From Halomonas ventosae (GTDB lineage: Bacteria; Pseudomonadota; Gammaproteobacteria; Pseudomonadales; Halomonadaceae), in NCBI RefSeq assembly GCF_004363555.1, contig NZ_SNZJ01000014.1, forward strand, positions 1-64,000: DNA of 64,000 bases, in the 5' to 3' direction. How positions within the stretch are numbered: the first letter of the stretch is position 1; every line of letters begins with the position of its first letter. This document shows, in pieces, positions 1-9,136 of the stretch. The notes beneath the pieces are model-generated. The model had not been told where the DNA came from, made no database searches, and saw only the letters and a program-made list of their open reading frames with translations. Made by a program: the position numbers and the translations under genes.

Positions 1-105
1 AAGCTCGAGGCGCTGTGCCGCATCGATACCGCCAACGAGCTGGAGTACTACCGCCACGGCGGCATCCTCCACTACGTGCTGCGCAAGATGATCGGCGCGG
101 CCTGA
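1..105 (+). CDS. acnA: aconitate hydratase, C-terminal end (partial)
   Basis: The first 34 codons are open and end in TGA at 103-105. The peptide contains [20 protein letters not shown], the conserved C-terminal signature of AcnA-type aconitate hydratases (citrate to isocitrate, TCA cycle, cytosolic 4Fe-4S enzyme). The start lies outside the window, so active-site residues cannot be checked. A strong hairpin terminator follows 30 bp later. This is a core gene and probably marks the chromosomal flank of the accessory region that begins after it. Assignment to AcnA rather than AcnB rests on this short tail only. Confidence 0.8.
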   Translation, partial: KLEALCRIDTANELEYYRHGGILHYVLRKMIGAA

Positions 106-135
106 TCAGGCCGACATCAAGCACCTTGGAAGCGA

Positions 136-170
136 CAGGCCCCGCCGGGTGACACCGGTGGGGCCTGCTT
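136..170 (+). terminator. intrinsic terminator after acnA
   Basis: Arms at 136-148 and 155-167 form a 13-bp stem with a single G-U pair around a 6-nt loop, followed by a short T-containing tail. It lies 30 bp after the acnA stop and closes that transcript. Read on the minus strand it could also stop transcription arriving from the DUF4145 gene. Confidence 0.8.
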
Positions 171-243
171 CATTTCGGCAGCGAGTTTCGGGAGTGTCTT
201 TCGCACCGGGATATGCCTGGATTGCAAAGACTGGACCCTAAAT

Positions 244-885
244 CTAGTCGGGCATGCCCTCTTCGTATTCTGCTGATAAACGCTCAATTTCAATCCAGTT
301 TATGGCCAGCTTGATAAGGGTAATAAGATCATTTATGTCGTGTGCGACCCACTTCTTCAGGTAATGAGTTTCGTCGTTTCCCAGCTATAGTGCACGCCTT
401 GCTACAGACTGGATCCTCGGGTCTGAAATAATTTCACGTACCACATTGCCCGAAAATAGACCATCTATTCTTTCGGACTCTTCTGGCTTTAACGACTTAG
501 CATAATCTTTGATGAGGAATTCAAACGCTTTCCGGTATCCTGGTCCAGCTATTTGGTCTAGTCCATGAGCTCTCGCATCATCTGCCTGTTGATATATTGA
601 GACAAACATCGGGGATAACTCCCGCACTGACTCTGGAATTGAAGCAATTTCGGCTTTCTGGGGCTTTAGCGACTTTAATTCTCTATCCCCTCGCTGACCA
701 TAGTAGCCGATAAAGTAGCTCCGGCACCCGCTGTAAGCACATTGGAAAACAACATGTATGTTTCGCCAATCAGGCTCTTCCATAGTTTTTACGAGAATGA
801 TCTCGCTGTGGTGATGACATATGGGGCATTTGGTCGGGTATTCAACATGAAAACTGTGGCTATTAACCTGAATGATTCTCTGCAC
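244..885 (-). pseudogene. DUF4145-type protein, interrupted by an amber codon
   Basis: A GTG at 883-885 opens a 166-codon frame that stops at TAG (385-387). Reading on in the same frame gives 47 more sense codons to TAG at 244-246, including the stretch LGNDETHYLKKWVAHDIND. This is the normal C-terminal part of DUF4145 proteins, which carry a CxxC...C zinc-ribbon-like N-terminus (here CPICH near residue 20) and an ARRALWLGNDETHY-type motif. The stop therefore appears to replace the conserved Trp codon (TGG to TAG). DUF4145 proteins often accompany restriction and abortive-infection genes; their function is not established. The gene is probably inactive unless the amber codon is suppressed. 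RBS AAGGA lies 8 nt upstream of the GTG. Confidence 0.75.
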
Positions 886-1086
886 TGTATTTTCCTTAAC
901 GTATCACATCGATGAACGCGCTGCGGCCTTTATCGGCATGACCGCTTAGGGTAAGAATCTATCCATCAGCATGGACTAACATTCTCCGTCCGGCCAGAAT
1001 CGGACCTTCCGCTCATGTGGAAATAACGCCAACCATCAGCCACGCGAGTAGCAAACTTAGGCTGAATGGCTTTGTTGGGCGGCGGC
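886..1086 (-). other. intergenic spacer with an attC-like hairpin (1028-1080)
   Basis: Directly after the HEPN-like gene stop, the minus strand carries GCCCAAC (complement of 1074-1080), which fits the integron box RYYYAAC. It then folds back: CCATCAGCC (1033-1041) pairs with GGCTGAATGG (1060-1069) with one bulged A, and GCCAAC (1028-1033) can pair with GTTGGGC (1074-1080). A hairpin with one extrahelical base and AAC/GTT ends resembles a cassette recombination site, but the spacers are asymmetric (0 and 4 nt) and no integron integrase is present. The rest of the spacer holds no gene I can support. Confidence 0.3.
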
Positions 1087-1677
1087 TCAATATGGCGCGT
1101 TATCATATATTTCTTGAGCTAACCTCTTAAGCTCTTCAGTGATCCAGGCAAACCGGTCTTGCTTCTTCAGCCACGCCCCGCACGCCGCCATTCGATCGAA
1201 TCCTGTTACTTTTTTTGCGGTATTTTTTGACTGATAGCTATCATGGGCGGCGTAGTTACGTAGAGATGACAGGTGTTCCAAAGGGTCCTTATATCTATTC
1301 TTTTTTACCACAACGATCAAGTAGTGATCATTTGGGACGTACTGCTTAAGAAGCTTGATGAGGCCATCCCGCCCTTTGAAATCAAAATATCCACTCCCAG
1401 TTATCAAATACTCACAAAGCTCATCAGTCAAATGAACAGGAAAGTCAATGCCAGTGGTCTGCGATATTGTAGTCGAGTCGTTATTAATGGCACCGGTCAG
1501 AGCCTCAAGCATTAGATTTTCAAACTCACGATATAGCCTTATTATGGCGTATTCGTAGCACCATGTTATATGCGCATCGCTGAGATTTGCCTCTGCCTCA
1601 GTTACGTAGTCGACCAACTCGTCTGCTTTATCGCGAAATGCTTCAGCAGAACGTCGAATGCTCTTTTTCCTTGGCAC
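1087..1677 (-). CDS. HEPN-like hypothetical protein
   Basis: This 196-aa protein opens with GTG behind AAGGAGG. It is mostly alpha-helical in composition and carries R140-N-Y-A-A-H145, which fits the RX4-6H motif of HEPN ribonuclease-fold proteins. HEPN proteins are RNases or RNA-binding partners in toxin-antitoxin, abortive-infection and restriction systems. I did not recognise a named family. The neighbours on the same strand (DUF4145, DUF2971, antitoxin-like) and the hsd operon beyond support a defence context. GC content is visibly below the flanking core DNA, suggesting transfer. The HEPN call rests on the motif and on context. Confidence 0.55.
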   Translation of the reverse strand: MPRKKSIRRSAEAFRDKADELVDYVTEAEANLSDAHITWCYEYAIIRLYREFENLMLEALTGAINNDSTTISQTTGIDFPVHLTDELCEYLITGSGYFDFKGRDGLIKLLKQYVPNDHYLIVVVKKNRYKDPLEHLSSLRNYAAHDSYQSKNTAKKVTGFDRMAACGAWLKKQDRFAWITEELKRLAQEIYDNAPY

Positions 1678-1900
1678 ATCTCCTCCTTACCAGCCAACGC
1701 TTCCATAAACAGCACTTGTTTTCGAACGCCCGGCGGAATAAATTATCGAACTCATGATGTTGTTAGGAAACTTAACCATGAGCACTTGAGTTTCTTTTAT
1801 GGGCTCAAAACCTCAATTTTTAATCTTTTTCTCTTACTTTCTCTATTACTTGATAAGGAAGGAGGGCTTTGCCTGCATCTTCTATGTAGAAACTCCATTA

Positions 1901-2740
1901 TCACCATGACCTATAAGGTGTACTAGATAACTCCACTACTGGCCCACCAATAAATATAGGAACTCCATACATTTTTTCTAGGAAAGCCTCAAGGCTTCGC
2001 TTTGATAACTTCTTGTTCGAGCAAGGGCCAATGATTATCTTGTTTATCAGACTTCTTGGGGCAGGCAATTCAATATATGGAACTATCGAAAACTGACCCT
2101 CCCTGAACCTCAGATCATTATCAGGCGCATATTCTAAAATCACCACTATCCGCTTCTCTTTTTCTTCGGAAAATGATGGGTGCTTAAAGTGGGATGCTAA
2201 CAAGATAATTTCTGTGGCCAACGAGTCAATTACTTTCTCCTTTTCCTTGCTACGCGCCGCGGAAATAAACATAAACCAGTGTTTGTTAAGCAAGTCTTTT
2301 AAATCTGATTCTTTCTTTTCTTTATTGTAGACACAGTCTAAAAGATAGACATTATTGAAAATTTTGCATGCCTCTTCATATATGCCATCTGCATCTATGC
2401 TTATACAGAACCCATTATTTCCTGGGCAGTAGCCCCGCCATTGACTGAGTAGATCTGTCTCTTCGGTGAAGGAAACAGTAAATATTGAATCAGACTTATA
2501 ATTATCTAGCGCCTGAATCTTTTTTTCTATCGCCTCAATATATTCAAGATATTTACTGTAGTCAGGATGATGTTGCTCAAACCGGGTTTCTGGCATTATC
2601 TTGCGTATCAGATCTAATGCATGCTGAAACTCGTGCTCATCATTTAGATATTTAATATTAGTTGCCCGCAAGGCTTCCGAGCCGACTATACCCATCATTC
2701 CATTTTGGTTAGTGTAATGTCCGTATTCTTTTTTTCTCAT
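1901..2740 (-). CDS. DUF2971 domain protein
   Basis: This 279-aa protein begins at ATG 2738-2740. It has an N-terminal HYTNQNGMMGI stretch and the diagnostic LSQWRGY block (residues 98-104) followed by GFCISID, as in DUF2971 proteins. The biochemical role of DUF2971 is unknown; these genes are frequent in genomic and defence islands. The gene is strongly AT-rich compared with everything downstream of 3.2 kb, a sign of recent acquisition. About 220 bp separate it from the HEPN-like gene, so the two are separate units with the same orientation rather than a tight operon. The region 1678-1900 shows no further gene. Confidence 0.7.
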   Translation of the reverse strand: MRKKEYGHYTNQNGMMGIVGSEALRATNIKYLNDEHEFQHALDLIRKIMPETRFEQHHPDYSKYLEYIEAIEKKIQALDNYKSDSIFTVSFTEETDLLSQWRGYCPGNNGFCISIDADGIYEEACKIFNNVYLLDCVYNKEKKESDLKDLLNKHWFMFISAARSKEKEKVIDSLATEIILLASHFKHPSFSEEKEKRIVVILEYAPDNDLRFREGQFSIVPYIELPAPRSLINKIIIGPCSNKKLSKRSLEAFLEKMYGVPIFIGGPVVELSSTPYRSW

Positions 2741-2843
2741 AATTTTCCGTTTGCATAACAGTGGCTAGGGCTCATGCACTCTAAGAGAGCTGGGACAGTA
2801 CTTGCTGCTTGCCAAAATGGCCGCTTTGGGTCGACAGCAGCCA

Positions 2844-3101
2844 TTAGGTGTACACGCCATATGCCACTCTGGTGATGAGGTCCATCACCGCCGTTGGGTC
2901 ATCCACCATGACATCAATCGGCTTGCGCCAGTCCAGTGCCATGGCTTCTGTATTCATCCAGTCCCTGGCGAGTGCTTCATTACCACCGAAAAGCTCAATG
3001 GCAGACTCCCATATCTTGTCTGCATCAGCGTTGGATATCTTGCCTTCGGGATGGGAGGGCCCGTTTTTGTCGGGGTGAGGCTGTTTTTGCTGGGGTGTCA
3101 T
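2844..3101 (-). CDS. orphan MbcA/ParS/Xre-type antitoxin (DUF2384)
   Basis: The C-terminal half matches the toxin-binding domain of Xre/MbcA/ParS antitoxins: LFGGNEALARDWMNTEAMA, then PIDVMVDD, then TRVAYGVYT at the very end. These antitoxins neutralise RES-domain toxins. The protein is about 85 aa from the ATG at 3099-3101, which has GGGA 6 nt upstream. An upstream ATG at 3153-3155 in the same frame would give 103 aa but has a poor RBS. No N-terminal HTH is obvious and no RES toxin lies next to it, so it is an orphan or the partner was lost. Confidence 0.65.
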   Translation of the reverse strand: MTPQQKQPHPDKNGPSHPEGKISNADADKIWESAIELFGGNEALARDWMNTEAMALDWRKPIDVMVDDPTAVMDLITRVAYGVYT

Positions 3102-3255
3102 CTCTATTCCCTGTCTTCCCTGCGGTGCGTCTCGCGCTGGATTTGTTGTGATCATTGTTGGAGTCAGCCTAGCACAGGATGATTAGCCTGCTTGGGTAGC
3201 GTAAGCTTAGGTAACCAACACCGCCCGCCCCGCCATCGACGAGCAGGATGCTGCC

Positions 3256-5700
3256 ATGGACAAGAAGGCCCTCAGCGAACGGGACATCTGCACCAAGTTC
3301 ATCACCCCGGCGCTGGAACGCGCCGGCTGGGACATCCAGGGGCAGGTGCGTGAGGAGGTCTCCTTCACCGCCGGTCGTATCATCGTGCGCGGGCGGCTGC
3401 ACACCCGTGGCAAGCGGCGCCGCGCCGACTACCTGCTGAGCTACCACAAGCATCAACCCATCGCGGTGATCGAGGCCAAGGACAACAAGCACGGTCTCGG
3501 TGACGGCATTCAGCAGGCGCTGGCCTACAGCGATGCCCTGGACGTGCCCTTCGTGTTCTCAAGCAACGGCGACGGCTTCCTGTTTCACGACCGCACCGGC
3601 CTGGGCGGCCAGACCGAGACCGTGCTTGGCCTCGACGACTTCCCTTCCCCGGACGAACTCTGGGAGCGCTACTGCCAGTACAAGGGCATCGGCCCCGCCC
3701 AGCGCCCGGTGGTGGAGCAGCCCTACTACGATGACGGCAGCGGCCGCAGCCCGCGCTACTACCAGCGCATCGCCATCAACCGCGCCGTGGAGGCGGTGGC
3801 TCGTGGCCAGGACCGCATCCTGCTGGTGATGGCCACCGGCACCGGCAAGACCTACACCGCCTTCCAGATCATCTGGCGGCTGTGGAAGGCCAGACAGAAG
3901 AAGCGGATCCTGTTCCTGGCCGACCGCAACATCCTGGTCGACCAGACCAAGAACAACGACTTCAAGCCGTTCGGCCAGGCGATGACCAAGGTCACCAACC
4001 GCACGGTGGACAAGTCCTACGAGATCTACCTCTCGCTCTACCAGGCGGTCACCGGCAGCGAGGAGGAGAAGAACATCTACAAGCAGTTCTCGCCGGACTT
4101 CTTCGACCTGGTGGTGATCGACGAATGCCACCGCGGCAGCGCGGCGGTGGACTCCGCCTGGCGCGCGATCCTCGACTATTTCTCCTCGGCCACTCATATC
4201 GGCCTGACCGCCACGCCCAAGGAGACCAGGGAGGTCTCCAACATCGATTACTTCGGAGAGCCGGTCTACACCTACTCGCTCAGGCAGGGCATCGAGGATG
4301 GCTTCCTCGCCCCCTACAAGGTGGTGCGGGTGGACATCGACCGCGACCTGCAGGGCTGGCGGCCCAGCAAGGGCCAGGTGGACAAGCTTGGCCAGGAGAT
4401 CGAGGACCGGATCTACAACCAGAAGGACTTCGACCGCCAACTGGTGCTGGAGCCACGCACCGAGCTGGTAGCCCGCAAGGTCACCGAGTTCCTGGAGAGC
4501 ACCGACCCCTACCAGAAGACCATCGTCTTCTGCGAGGACATCGATCACGCCGAGCGCATGCGCCAGGCGCTGATCAACCTCAACCCGCAGCGCATGGCAG
4601 AGAACCGCAAGTACGTGATGCGCATCACCGGCGACGAGGCCGAGGGCAAGGCCGAGCTCGACAACTTCATCGACCCCGAGTCGCGCTACCCGGTGATCGC
4701 CACCACCAGCAAGCTGATGACCACCGGTGTCGACGCCCAGACCTGCAAGCTGATCGTGCTCGACCAACGCATCCAGTCGATGACCGAATTCAAGCAGATC
4801 ATTGGCCGCGGCACTCGCATCAACGACGACTACCACAAGCACTGGTTCACCATTCTCGACTTCAAGAAGGCCACCGAGCTGTTCGCCGACCCCGACTTCG
4901 ACGGCGACCCGGTGAAGGTCTACCAGCCGAAGGGTGACGATCCCATTGCCCCGGACGACGAGCTGGCCGAGGACGACATCGCCCCCGGCGACAGCGCCGA
5001 GGGGCTCGGCGAGACGGAAGGCGTCGAGGAGGAGGGAACCGACTACGCCCCGGAGGAGGGCGCCACCTGGCAGAGCGACGACAGCGGCGCCCTGGGCCCG
5101 CTGGAAGAGCCACCCGAGCCCAGGCGCAAGTACGTGGTCGATGACGTCACGGTCAGCGTGGTGGCCGAGCGGGTGCAGTACCTGGGGCCGGACGGCAAGC
5201 TGATCACCGAGAGCCTGCGCGACTACACCCGCAAGAAGGTGAAGGAGCAGTTCGCCTCGCTGGATGACTTCCTGCGCCGTTGGCACGACGCCGAGCGCAA
5301 GCAGGCGATCCTGGAGGAGTTGGAGGAGAACGGCGTCTTCTGGGACGACCTGATCAAGGAACTGGGCGACCGCCTCGGTGACGAACCCGACCCCTTCGAC
5401 GTGATCTGCCATATCGCCTTCGACCGCCCCGCCCTCACCCGTCGCGAGCGCGCCGAGCGGGTCAAGAAACGCGATATCTTCACCCGCTACGAGGGGCAGG
5501 CCCGCCAGGTGCTGGAGTCGCTGGTCGACAAGTATGCTGATACAGGCATCGAGCCCATCGAGGATATCAACGTCCTCACTGTCACGCCGTTCAGCGAGAT
5601 CGGAACCGTATCGGAGCTGGTCAGGGCCTTCGGCGGGAAGCCCGCTTACAACCGCGCCCTGCATGAACTGGAACACGCGCTCTACCAACCTGCCGGCTGA
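3256..5700 (+). CDS. hsdR: type I restriction enzyme, R subunit (nuclease-translocase)
   Basis: HsdR is the ATP-driven translocase and nuclease subunit of type I restriction systems. Seen in the 814 aa: a PD-(D/E)XK-type nuclease core at the N-terminus (R-A-D58, then E73-A-K75 in VIEAKD), Walker A ATGTGKT (193-199), DEAD-like DECH (289-292) and TATP (318-321), then a second RecA-like domain with a GRGTRI motif. A long acidic linker (about residues 560-620, rich in D and E) precedes the C-terminal helical domain that docks on the methylase. It is followed after 116 bp by hsdM on the same strand. All key motifs are intact. Confidence 0.93.
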   Translation: MDKKALSERDICTKFITPALERAGWDIQGQVREEVSFTAGRIIVRGRLHTRGKRRRADYLLSYHKHQPIAVIEAKDNKHGLGDGIQQALAYSDALDVPFVFSSNGDGFLFHDRTGLGGQTETVLGLDDFPSPDELWERYCQYKGIGPAQRPVVEQPYYDDGSGRSPRYYQRIAINRAVEAVARGQDRILLVMATGTGKTYTAFQIIWRLWKARQKKRILFLADRNILVDQTKNNDFKPFGQAMTKVTNRTVDKSYEIYLSLYQAVTGSEEEKNIYKQFSPDFFDLVVIDECHRGSAAVDSAWRAILDYFSSATHIGLTATPKETREVSNIDYFGEPVYTYSLRQGIEDGFLAPYKVVRVDIDRDLQGWRPSKGQVDKLGQEIEDRIYNQKDFDRQLVLEPRTELVARKVTEFLESTDPYQKTIVFCEDIDHAERMRQALINLNPQRMAENRKYVMRITGDEAEGKAELDNFIDPESRYPVIATTSKLMTTGVDAQTCKLIVLDQRIQSMTEFKQIIGRGTRINDDYHKHWFTILDFKKATELFADPDFDGDPVKVYQPKGDDPIAPDDELAEDDIAPGDSAEGLGETEGVEEEGTDYAPEEGATWQSDDSGALGPLEEPPEPRRKYVVDDVTVSVVAERVQYLGPDGKLITESLRDYTRKKVKEQFASLDDFLRRWHDAERKQAILEELEENGVFWDDLIKELGDRLGDEPDPFDVICHIAFDRPALTRRERAERVKKRDIFTRYEGQARQVLESLVDKYADTGIEPIEDINVLTVTPFSEIGTVSELVRAFGGKPAYNRALHELEHALYQPAG

Positions 5701-5741
5701 TCGGTATCCTGTCAGCATTTTCCATCGCATAAAACGACACT

Positions 5742-5775
5742 ATCCACAGGCGGGTGCCGCACACCCCCTGTGGAT
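5742..5775. repeat. inverted repeat between hsdR and hsdM
   Basis: ATCCACAGG (5742-5750) and CCTGTGGAT (5767-5775) form a perfect 9-bp inverted repeat with a 16-nt spacer. Each arm lies within a near match to a DnaA box (TTATCCACA, one mismatch each). It sits in the hsdR-hsdM gap, so it could be an operator for a separate hsdM promoter or a hairpin in the hsd transcript. No T-run follows, so it is unlikely to be an intrinsic terminator. Confidence 0.5.
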
Positions 5776-5816
5776 GAGCTCGCCTCCGTTGAGAACACCA
5801 AGGAAACAACGCGCCC

Positions 5817-7361
5817 ATGAGCATTTCCACCACCATCAAGTCCATACAGGACATCATGCGCAAGGACGTCGGCGTCGACGGCGACGCCCAGCGTATCGGT
5901 CAGCTGGTCTGGATGCTGTTCCTGAAGATCTTCGATGACCGTGAGCAGGAGTGGGAAATTCTCAACGACGACTATCGCTCGCCGATCCCCGAGCCGCTGC
6001 GCTGGCGGCACTGGGCTGCCGACCCCGAGGGCATGACCGGCGACGAGCTCAAGGAGTTCGTCGACACCATGCTGTTCCCCGGCCTGCAGCAGCTGCAGGC
6101 CCGCGGCGACGACACCCGCGCCGTGGTGATCCGCAACGTCTTCGAAGACGCCTACAACTACATGAAGTCCGGCCAGCTGATGCGCCAGGTCATCAACCGG
6201 CTGCAGGCCGGCATCGATTTCAACACCCAGGACGACCGCCACCAGCTCGGCGACATGTACGAGCAGATCCTCAAGGACCTGCAGAGCGCAGGCAACGCCG
6301 GGGAGTTCTACACCCCGCGTGCGGTCACCGAGTTCATGGTCAACCGGGTGGACCCGAAGCTCGACGAGGTGGTGATGGACCCGGCCTGCGGCACCGGCGG
6401 CTTTCTCACCTGCACCATCGAGCACAAGCGCAGCCGCTACGTGAAGACGCCGGAGGACGAGCAGACCCTTCAGGCCAGCCTGCGCGGCATCGAGAAGAAG
6501 CCGCTGCCCCACCTGCTGGCCACCACCAACCTGATCCTCCACGGCATCGAGGTGCCGGAGCAGATCCGCCACGACAACGCCCTGGCCCGCCCGCTGATCA
6601 GCTGGGGGCCCAAGGAGCGAGTCGACGTGATCGTCGCCAACCCGCCCTTCGGTGGCATGGAGGAGGATGGCATCGAGACCAACTTCCCCCAGGCCTTCCG
6701 CACCCGCGAGACCGCCGACCTCTTCATGACGCTGTTCATCCAGCTGTTGAAGGACGGTGGCCGCGCCGCCGTGGTACTGCCGGACGGCTTCCTGTTCGGC
6801 GAGGGCATGAAGACCCGCCTCAAGGAGAAGCTGCTCAGCGAGTGCAACCTGCACACTATCGTTCGCCTGCCCAACGGGGTGTTCAATCCCTACACCGGCA
6901 TCAAGACCAATCTGCTCTTCTTCACCAAGGGCCGGTCCACCGAGCAGGTCTGGTACTACGAGCACCCCTACCCCGAGGGGGCAAAGAGCTACAGCAAGAC
7001 AAAGCCAATGCGCTTTGCGGAGTTCGCCACCGAGATCGACTGGTGGGGTGACGAGAGCGACGGCTTCGCCGGCCGGGTGGAGACCGAGCAGGCCTGGCAG
7101 GTCGGCATCGAGGAGATCCAGGCGCGGAACTACAACCTGGATATCAAGAACCCCCACCAGGGAGAGCAGGTCAGTCATGATCCCGACGAGCTGCTGGAGA
7201 CCTACGCCCGCCAGCAGGCCGAGATCCAGGAACTGCGCGACCAGCTCAAGCAGATCCTTGGCGATGCGCTGAGCCATGCCAGCCAGGATGCAACCTCGGG
7301 CCACACGACCGAGGAAAGTGCCACTATCGCGAGTAGCGAAACGCAGGAGGACGAGGCGTGA
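5817..7361 (+). CDS. hsdM: type I DNA methyltransferase, M subunit
   Basis: HsdM transfers methyl from S-adenosylmethionine to adenine N6 in the target chosen by HsdS. The 514-aa protein has an N-terminal helical HsdM domain, the AdoMet motif I DPACGTGGF (188-196) and the catalytic NPPF (275-278, in VIVANPPFGG). These are the marks of a gamma-class N6-adenine methylase. Its TGA stop overlaps the GTG start of hsdS (GTGA), a translational coupling typical of hsd operons. Length and motifs are normal. Confidence 0.93.
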   Translation: MSISTTIKSIQDIMRKDVGVDGDAQRIGQLVWMLFLKIFDDREQEWEILNDDYRSPIPEPLRWRHWAADPEGMTGDELKEFVDTMLFPGLQQLQARGDDTRAVVIRNVFEDAYNYMKSGQLMRQVINRLQAGIDFNTQDDRHQLGDMYEQILKDLQSAGNAGEFYTPRAVTEFMVNRVDPKLDEVVMDPACGTGGFLTCTIEHKRSRYVKTPEDEQTLQASLRGIEKKPLPHLLATTNLILHGIEVPEQIRHDNALARPLISWGPKERVDVIVANPPFGGMEEDGIETNFPQAFRTRETADLFMTLFIQLLKDGGRAAVVLPDGFLFGEGMKTRLKEKLLSECNLHTIVRLPNGVFNPYTGIKTNLLFFTKGRSTEQVWYYEHPYPEGAKSYSKTKPMRFAEFATEIDWWGDESDGFAGRVETEQAWQVGIEEIQARNYNLDIKNPHQGEQVSHDPDELLETYARQQAEIQELRDQLKQILGDALSHASQDATSGHTTEESATIASSETQEDEA

Positions 7362-9133
7362 GTGCTCGCGAATTGATCACCGACCACCTCGACCTCTGGA
7401 CCGGTGCGGTCACCCAGAAGCGCAGCAGCGGCCGTGGCACCAATGGAAAGATTGAGCTCACTGGCATCAAGAAGCTGCGCGAGCTTATCCTGGAGCTCGC
7501 CGTACGCGGCAAGCTGGTGGAGCAGGACCCCGATGACGAGCCCGCCAGCGTGCTGCTGGAGCGCATCGCCGACGAGAAGGCCTGGCTGGTCAAGGAAGGG
7601 AAGATCAAGAAGCCGAAGAAGCTGCCGGAGATTGCAGAAGAAGAGATGTACTTTGAGCTTCCCTCGGGCTGGCAGTGGGAGCGGTTAGATCATTTGTTTG
7701 CCATCGTAACTGATGGTGACCACCAAGCCCCACCAAAATCAGAGGCCGGAATTCCTTTTTTAGTAATCAGCAACATCAATAAAGGATACTTGGACTTTTC
7801 TGAGTGCAGGAGAGTGCCAGACAACTATTACGATCAATTAGACTGGACAAAAAAACCAAAAAAGGGAGACATTCTTTACACAGTTACTGGGTCATATGGC
7901 ATCCCAGTCAAGGTTAATGAAAATTTAGGATTTTGCGTTCAGCGACATGTCGCCATCTTAAAGGCCTCCCCTTCAACACCAACACCCTTTTTAAAAGTTG
8001 TTCTAAGTAGTCCTTATGCAAAAAGAATCGCTGATTCCATAGCCACTGGCATTGCTCAAAAAACAGTTCCACTCACAGGCCTTAGAAAGCTCACATTTGC
8101 ACTTCCCCCTGTGGAAGAGCAACACCGTATCGTCGATAAAGTTGACGAACTGATGGCCCTCTGCGACCGGCTGGAGCAGCAGGTCGGCGACCAGTTGGAA
8201 GCCCATGAGGTGCTGGTCGATACCCTCCTCGATGCCCTGACCCGCTCCACCGACGCCGCGGAAGTGGCCGAGAGCTGGGCCCGCATCGCCGAGCATTTCG
8301 ATACCCTTTTCACCACCGAAGCCAGCATCGACAAACTCAAGCAAGCCATTCTTCAGCTGGCGGTGATGGGGCAGCTGGTGGAACAGGATCCCGACGATGA
8401 GCCGGCCAGTGAGCTGCTGGAGCGTATCGCCGAGGAGAAGGCGCGGCTGGTCAAGCAAGGGAAGTTAAAGAAGCCGAAAGCAATTTCGGCTCCACAGGCA
8501 GAGGATATACCCTTCCAGGTTCCAAACAATTGGAAGTGGTGCAGGTTAGAATGTCTTGCGCTTCATTCAGCTTCAGGTTGGAGCCCTCAATGTAACAACA
8601 CTCCAAGGATTGGAGATGAGTGGGGCGTATTGAAGGTCAGTGCTGTCTCCTGGGGATCATTCAATTCCGATGAAAACAAAGCGCTTCCCGCCAGTTTGAT
8701 GCCTCGTCCTGAGCTCGAAGTCAAGCCCAATGACTTCTTGATCTCCAGAGCGAACACAGCCGAGCTTGTTGCCCGCTCCGCCGTTGTTCCAGAGGATGTG
8801 CCAAAAAATCTTATGATGAGCGACAAGATTGTCAGATTCGTTTTCTCTGACCGGGTGAATGCTTTTTACATAAATCTCTTCAACAACAGTAAGATTTCAC
8901 GTGATTACTACTCTCGCGTTGCTGGTGGTACCAGCAGTTCGATGAAAAATGTTTCAAGGAAACAGGTTCAAGACCTTCTGGTCCCTCTTCCTCCAGAAAA
9001 AGAGCAACAACGTATCGTCGAAAAAGTAGATGATTTGATGGCCCTCTGTGATCACCTCAAGACCCGCCTTAACGAGGCCGGTGAGACCCGCACTCAGCTG
9101 GCCGAGGCAGTGGTCGAGCAGGCGGTATCCTAA
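7358..9133 (+). CDS. hsdS: type I specificity subunit
   Basis: HsdS recognises the bipartite DNA target. The 591-aa protein shows two halves of the same plan. A conserved segment near the start (ELAVRGKLVEQDPDDEPAS) recurs in the middle (QLAVMGQLVEQDPDDEPAS). Each is followed by a target-recognition domain and then a coiled helix (EEQHRIVDKVDELMALCD, then EQQRIVEKVDDLMALCD). The two recognition domains (about 7690-8110 and 8510-8990) are much more AT-rich than the conserved segments, as expected for domains exchanged by recombination. The start is GTG overlapping the hsdM stop; the stop lies 3 bp before the Abi_2 gene. Confidence 0.93.
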   Translation: MSARELITDHLDLWTGAVTQKRSSGRGTNGKIELTGIKKLRELILELAVRGKLVEQDPDDEPASVLLERIADEKAWLVKEGKIKKPKKLPEIAEEEMYFELPSGWQWERLDHLFAIVTDGDHQAPPKSEAGIPFLVISNINKGYLDFSECRRVPDNYYDQLDWTKKPKKGDILYTVTGSYGIPVKVNENLGFCVQRHVAILKASPSTPTPFLKVVLSSPYAKRIADSIATGIAQKTVPLTGLRKLTFALPPVEEQHRIVDKVDELMALCDRLEQQVGDQLEAHEVLVDTLLDALTRSTDAAEVAESWARIAEHFDTLFTTEASIDKLKQAILQLAVMGQLVEQDPDDEPASELLERIAEEKARLVKQGKLKKPKAISAPQAEDIPFQVPNNWKWCRLECLALHSASGWSPQCNNTPRIGDEWGVLKVSAVSWGSFNSDENKALPASLMPRPELEVKPNDFLISRANTAELVARSAVVPEDVPKNLMMSDKIVRFVFSDRVNAFYINLFNNSKISRDYYSRVAGGTSSSMKNVSRKQVQDLLVPLPPEKEQQRIVEKVDDLMALCDHLKTRLNEAGETRTQLAEAVVEQAVS

Positions 9134-9136
9134 GCG

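Noticed and set aside
244..2740. Calling a true integron cassette array
   Set aside because: Only one attC-like hairpin is partly convincing, spacers are asymmetric, other gaps lack clear RYYYAAC/GTTRRRY pairs, and no integron integrase is present. Kept as a low-confidence finding only.
3559..7304. Long minus-strand open frames opposite hsdR and hsdM (723 and 530 codons)
   Set aside because: They are antisense shadows of high-GC genes with clear domains on the plus strand; their translations are low-complexity and match no family.
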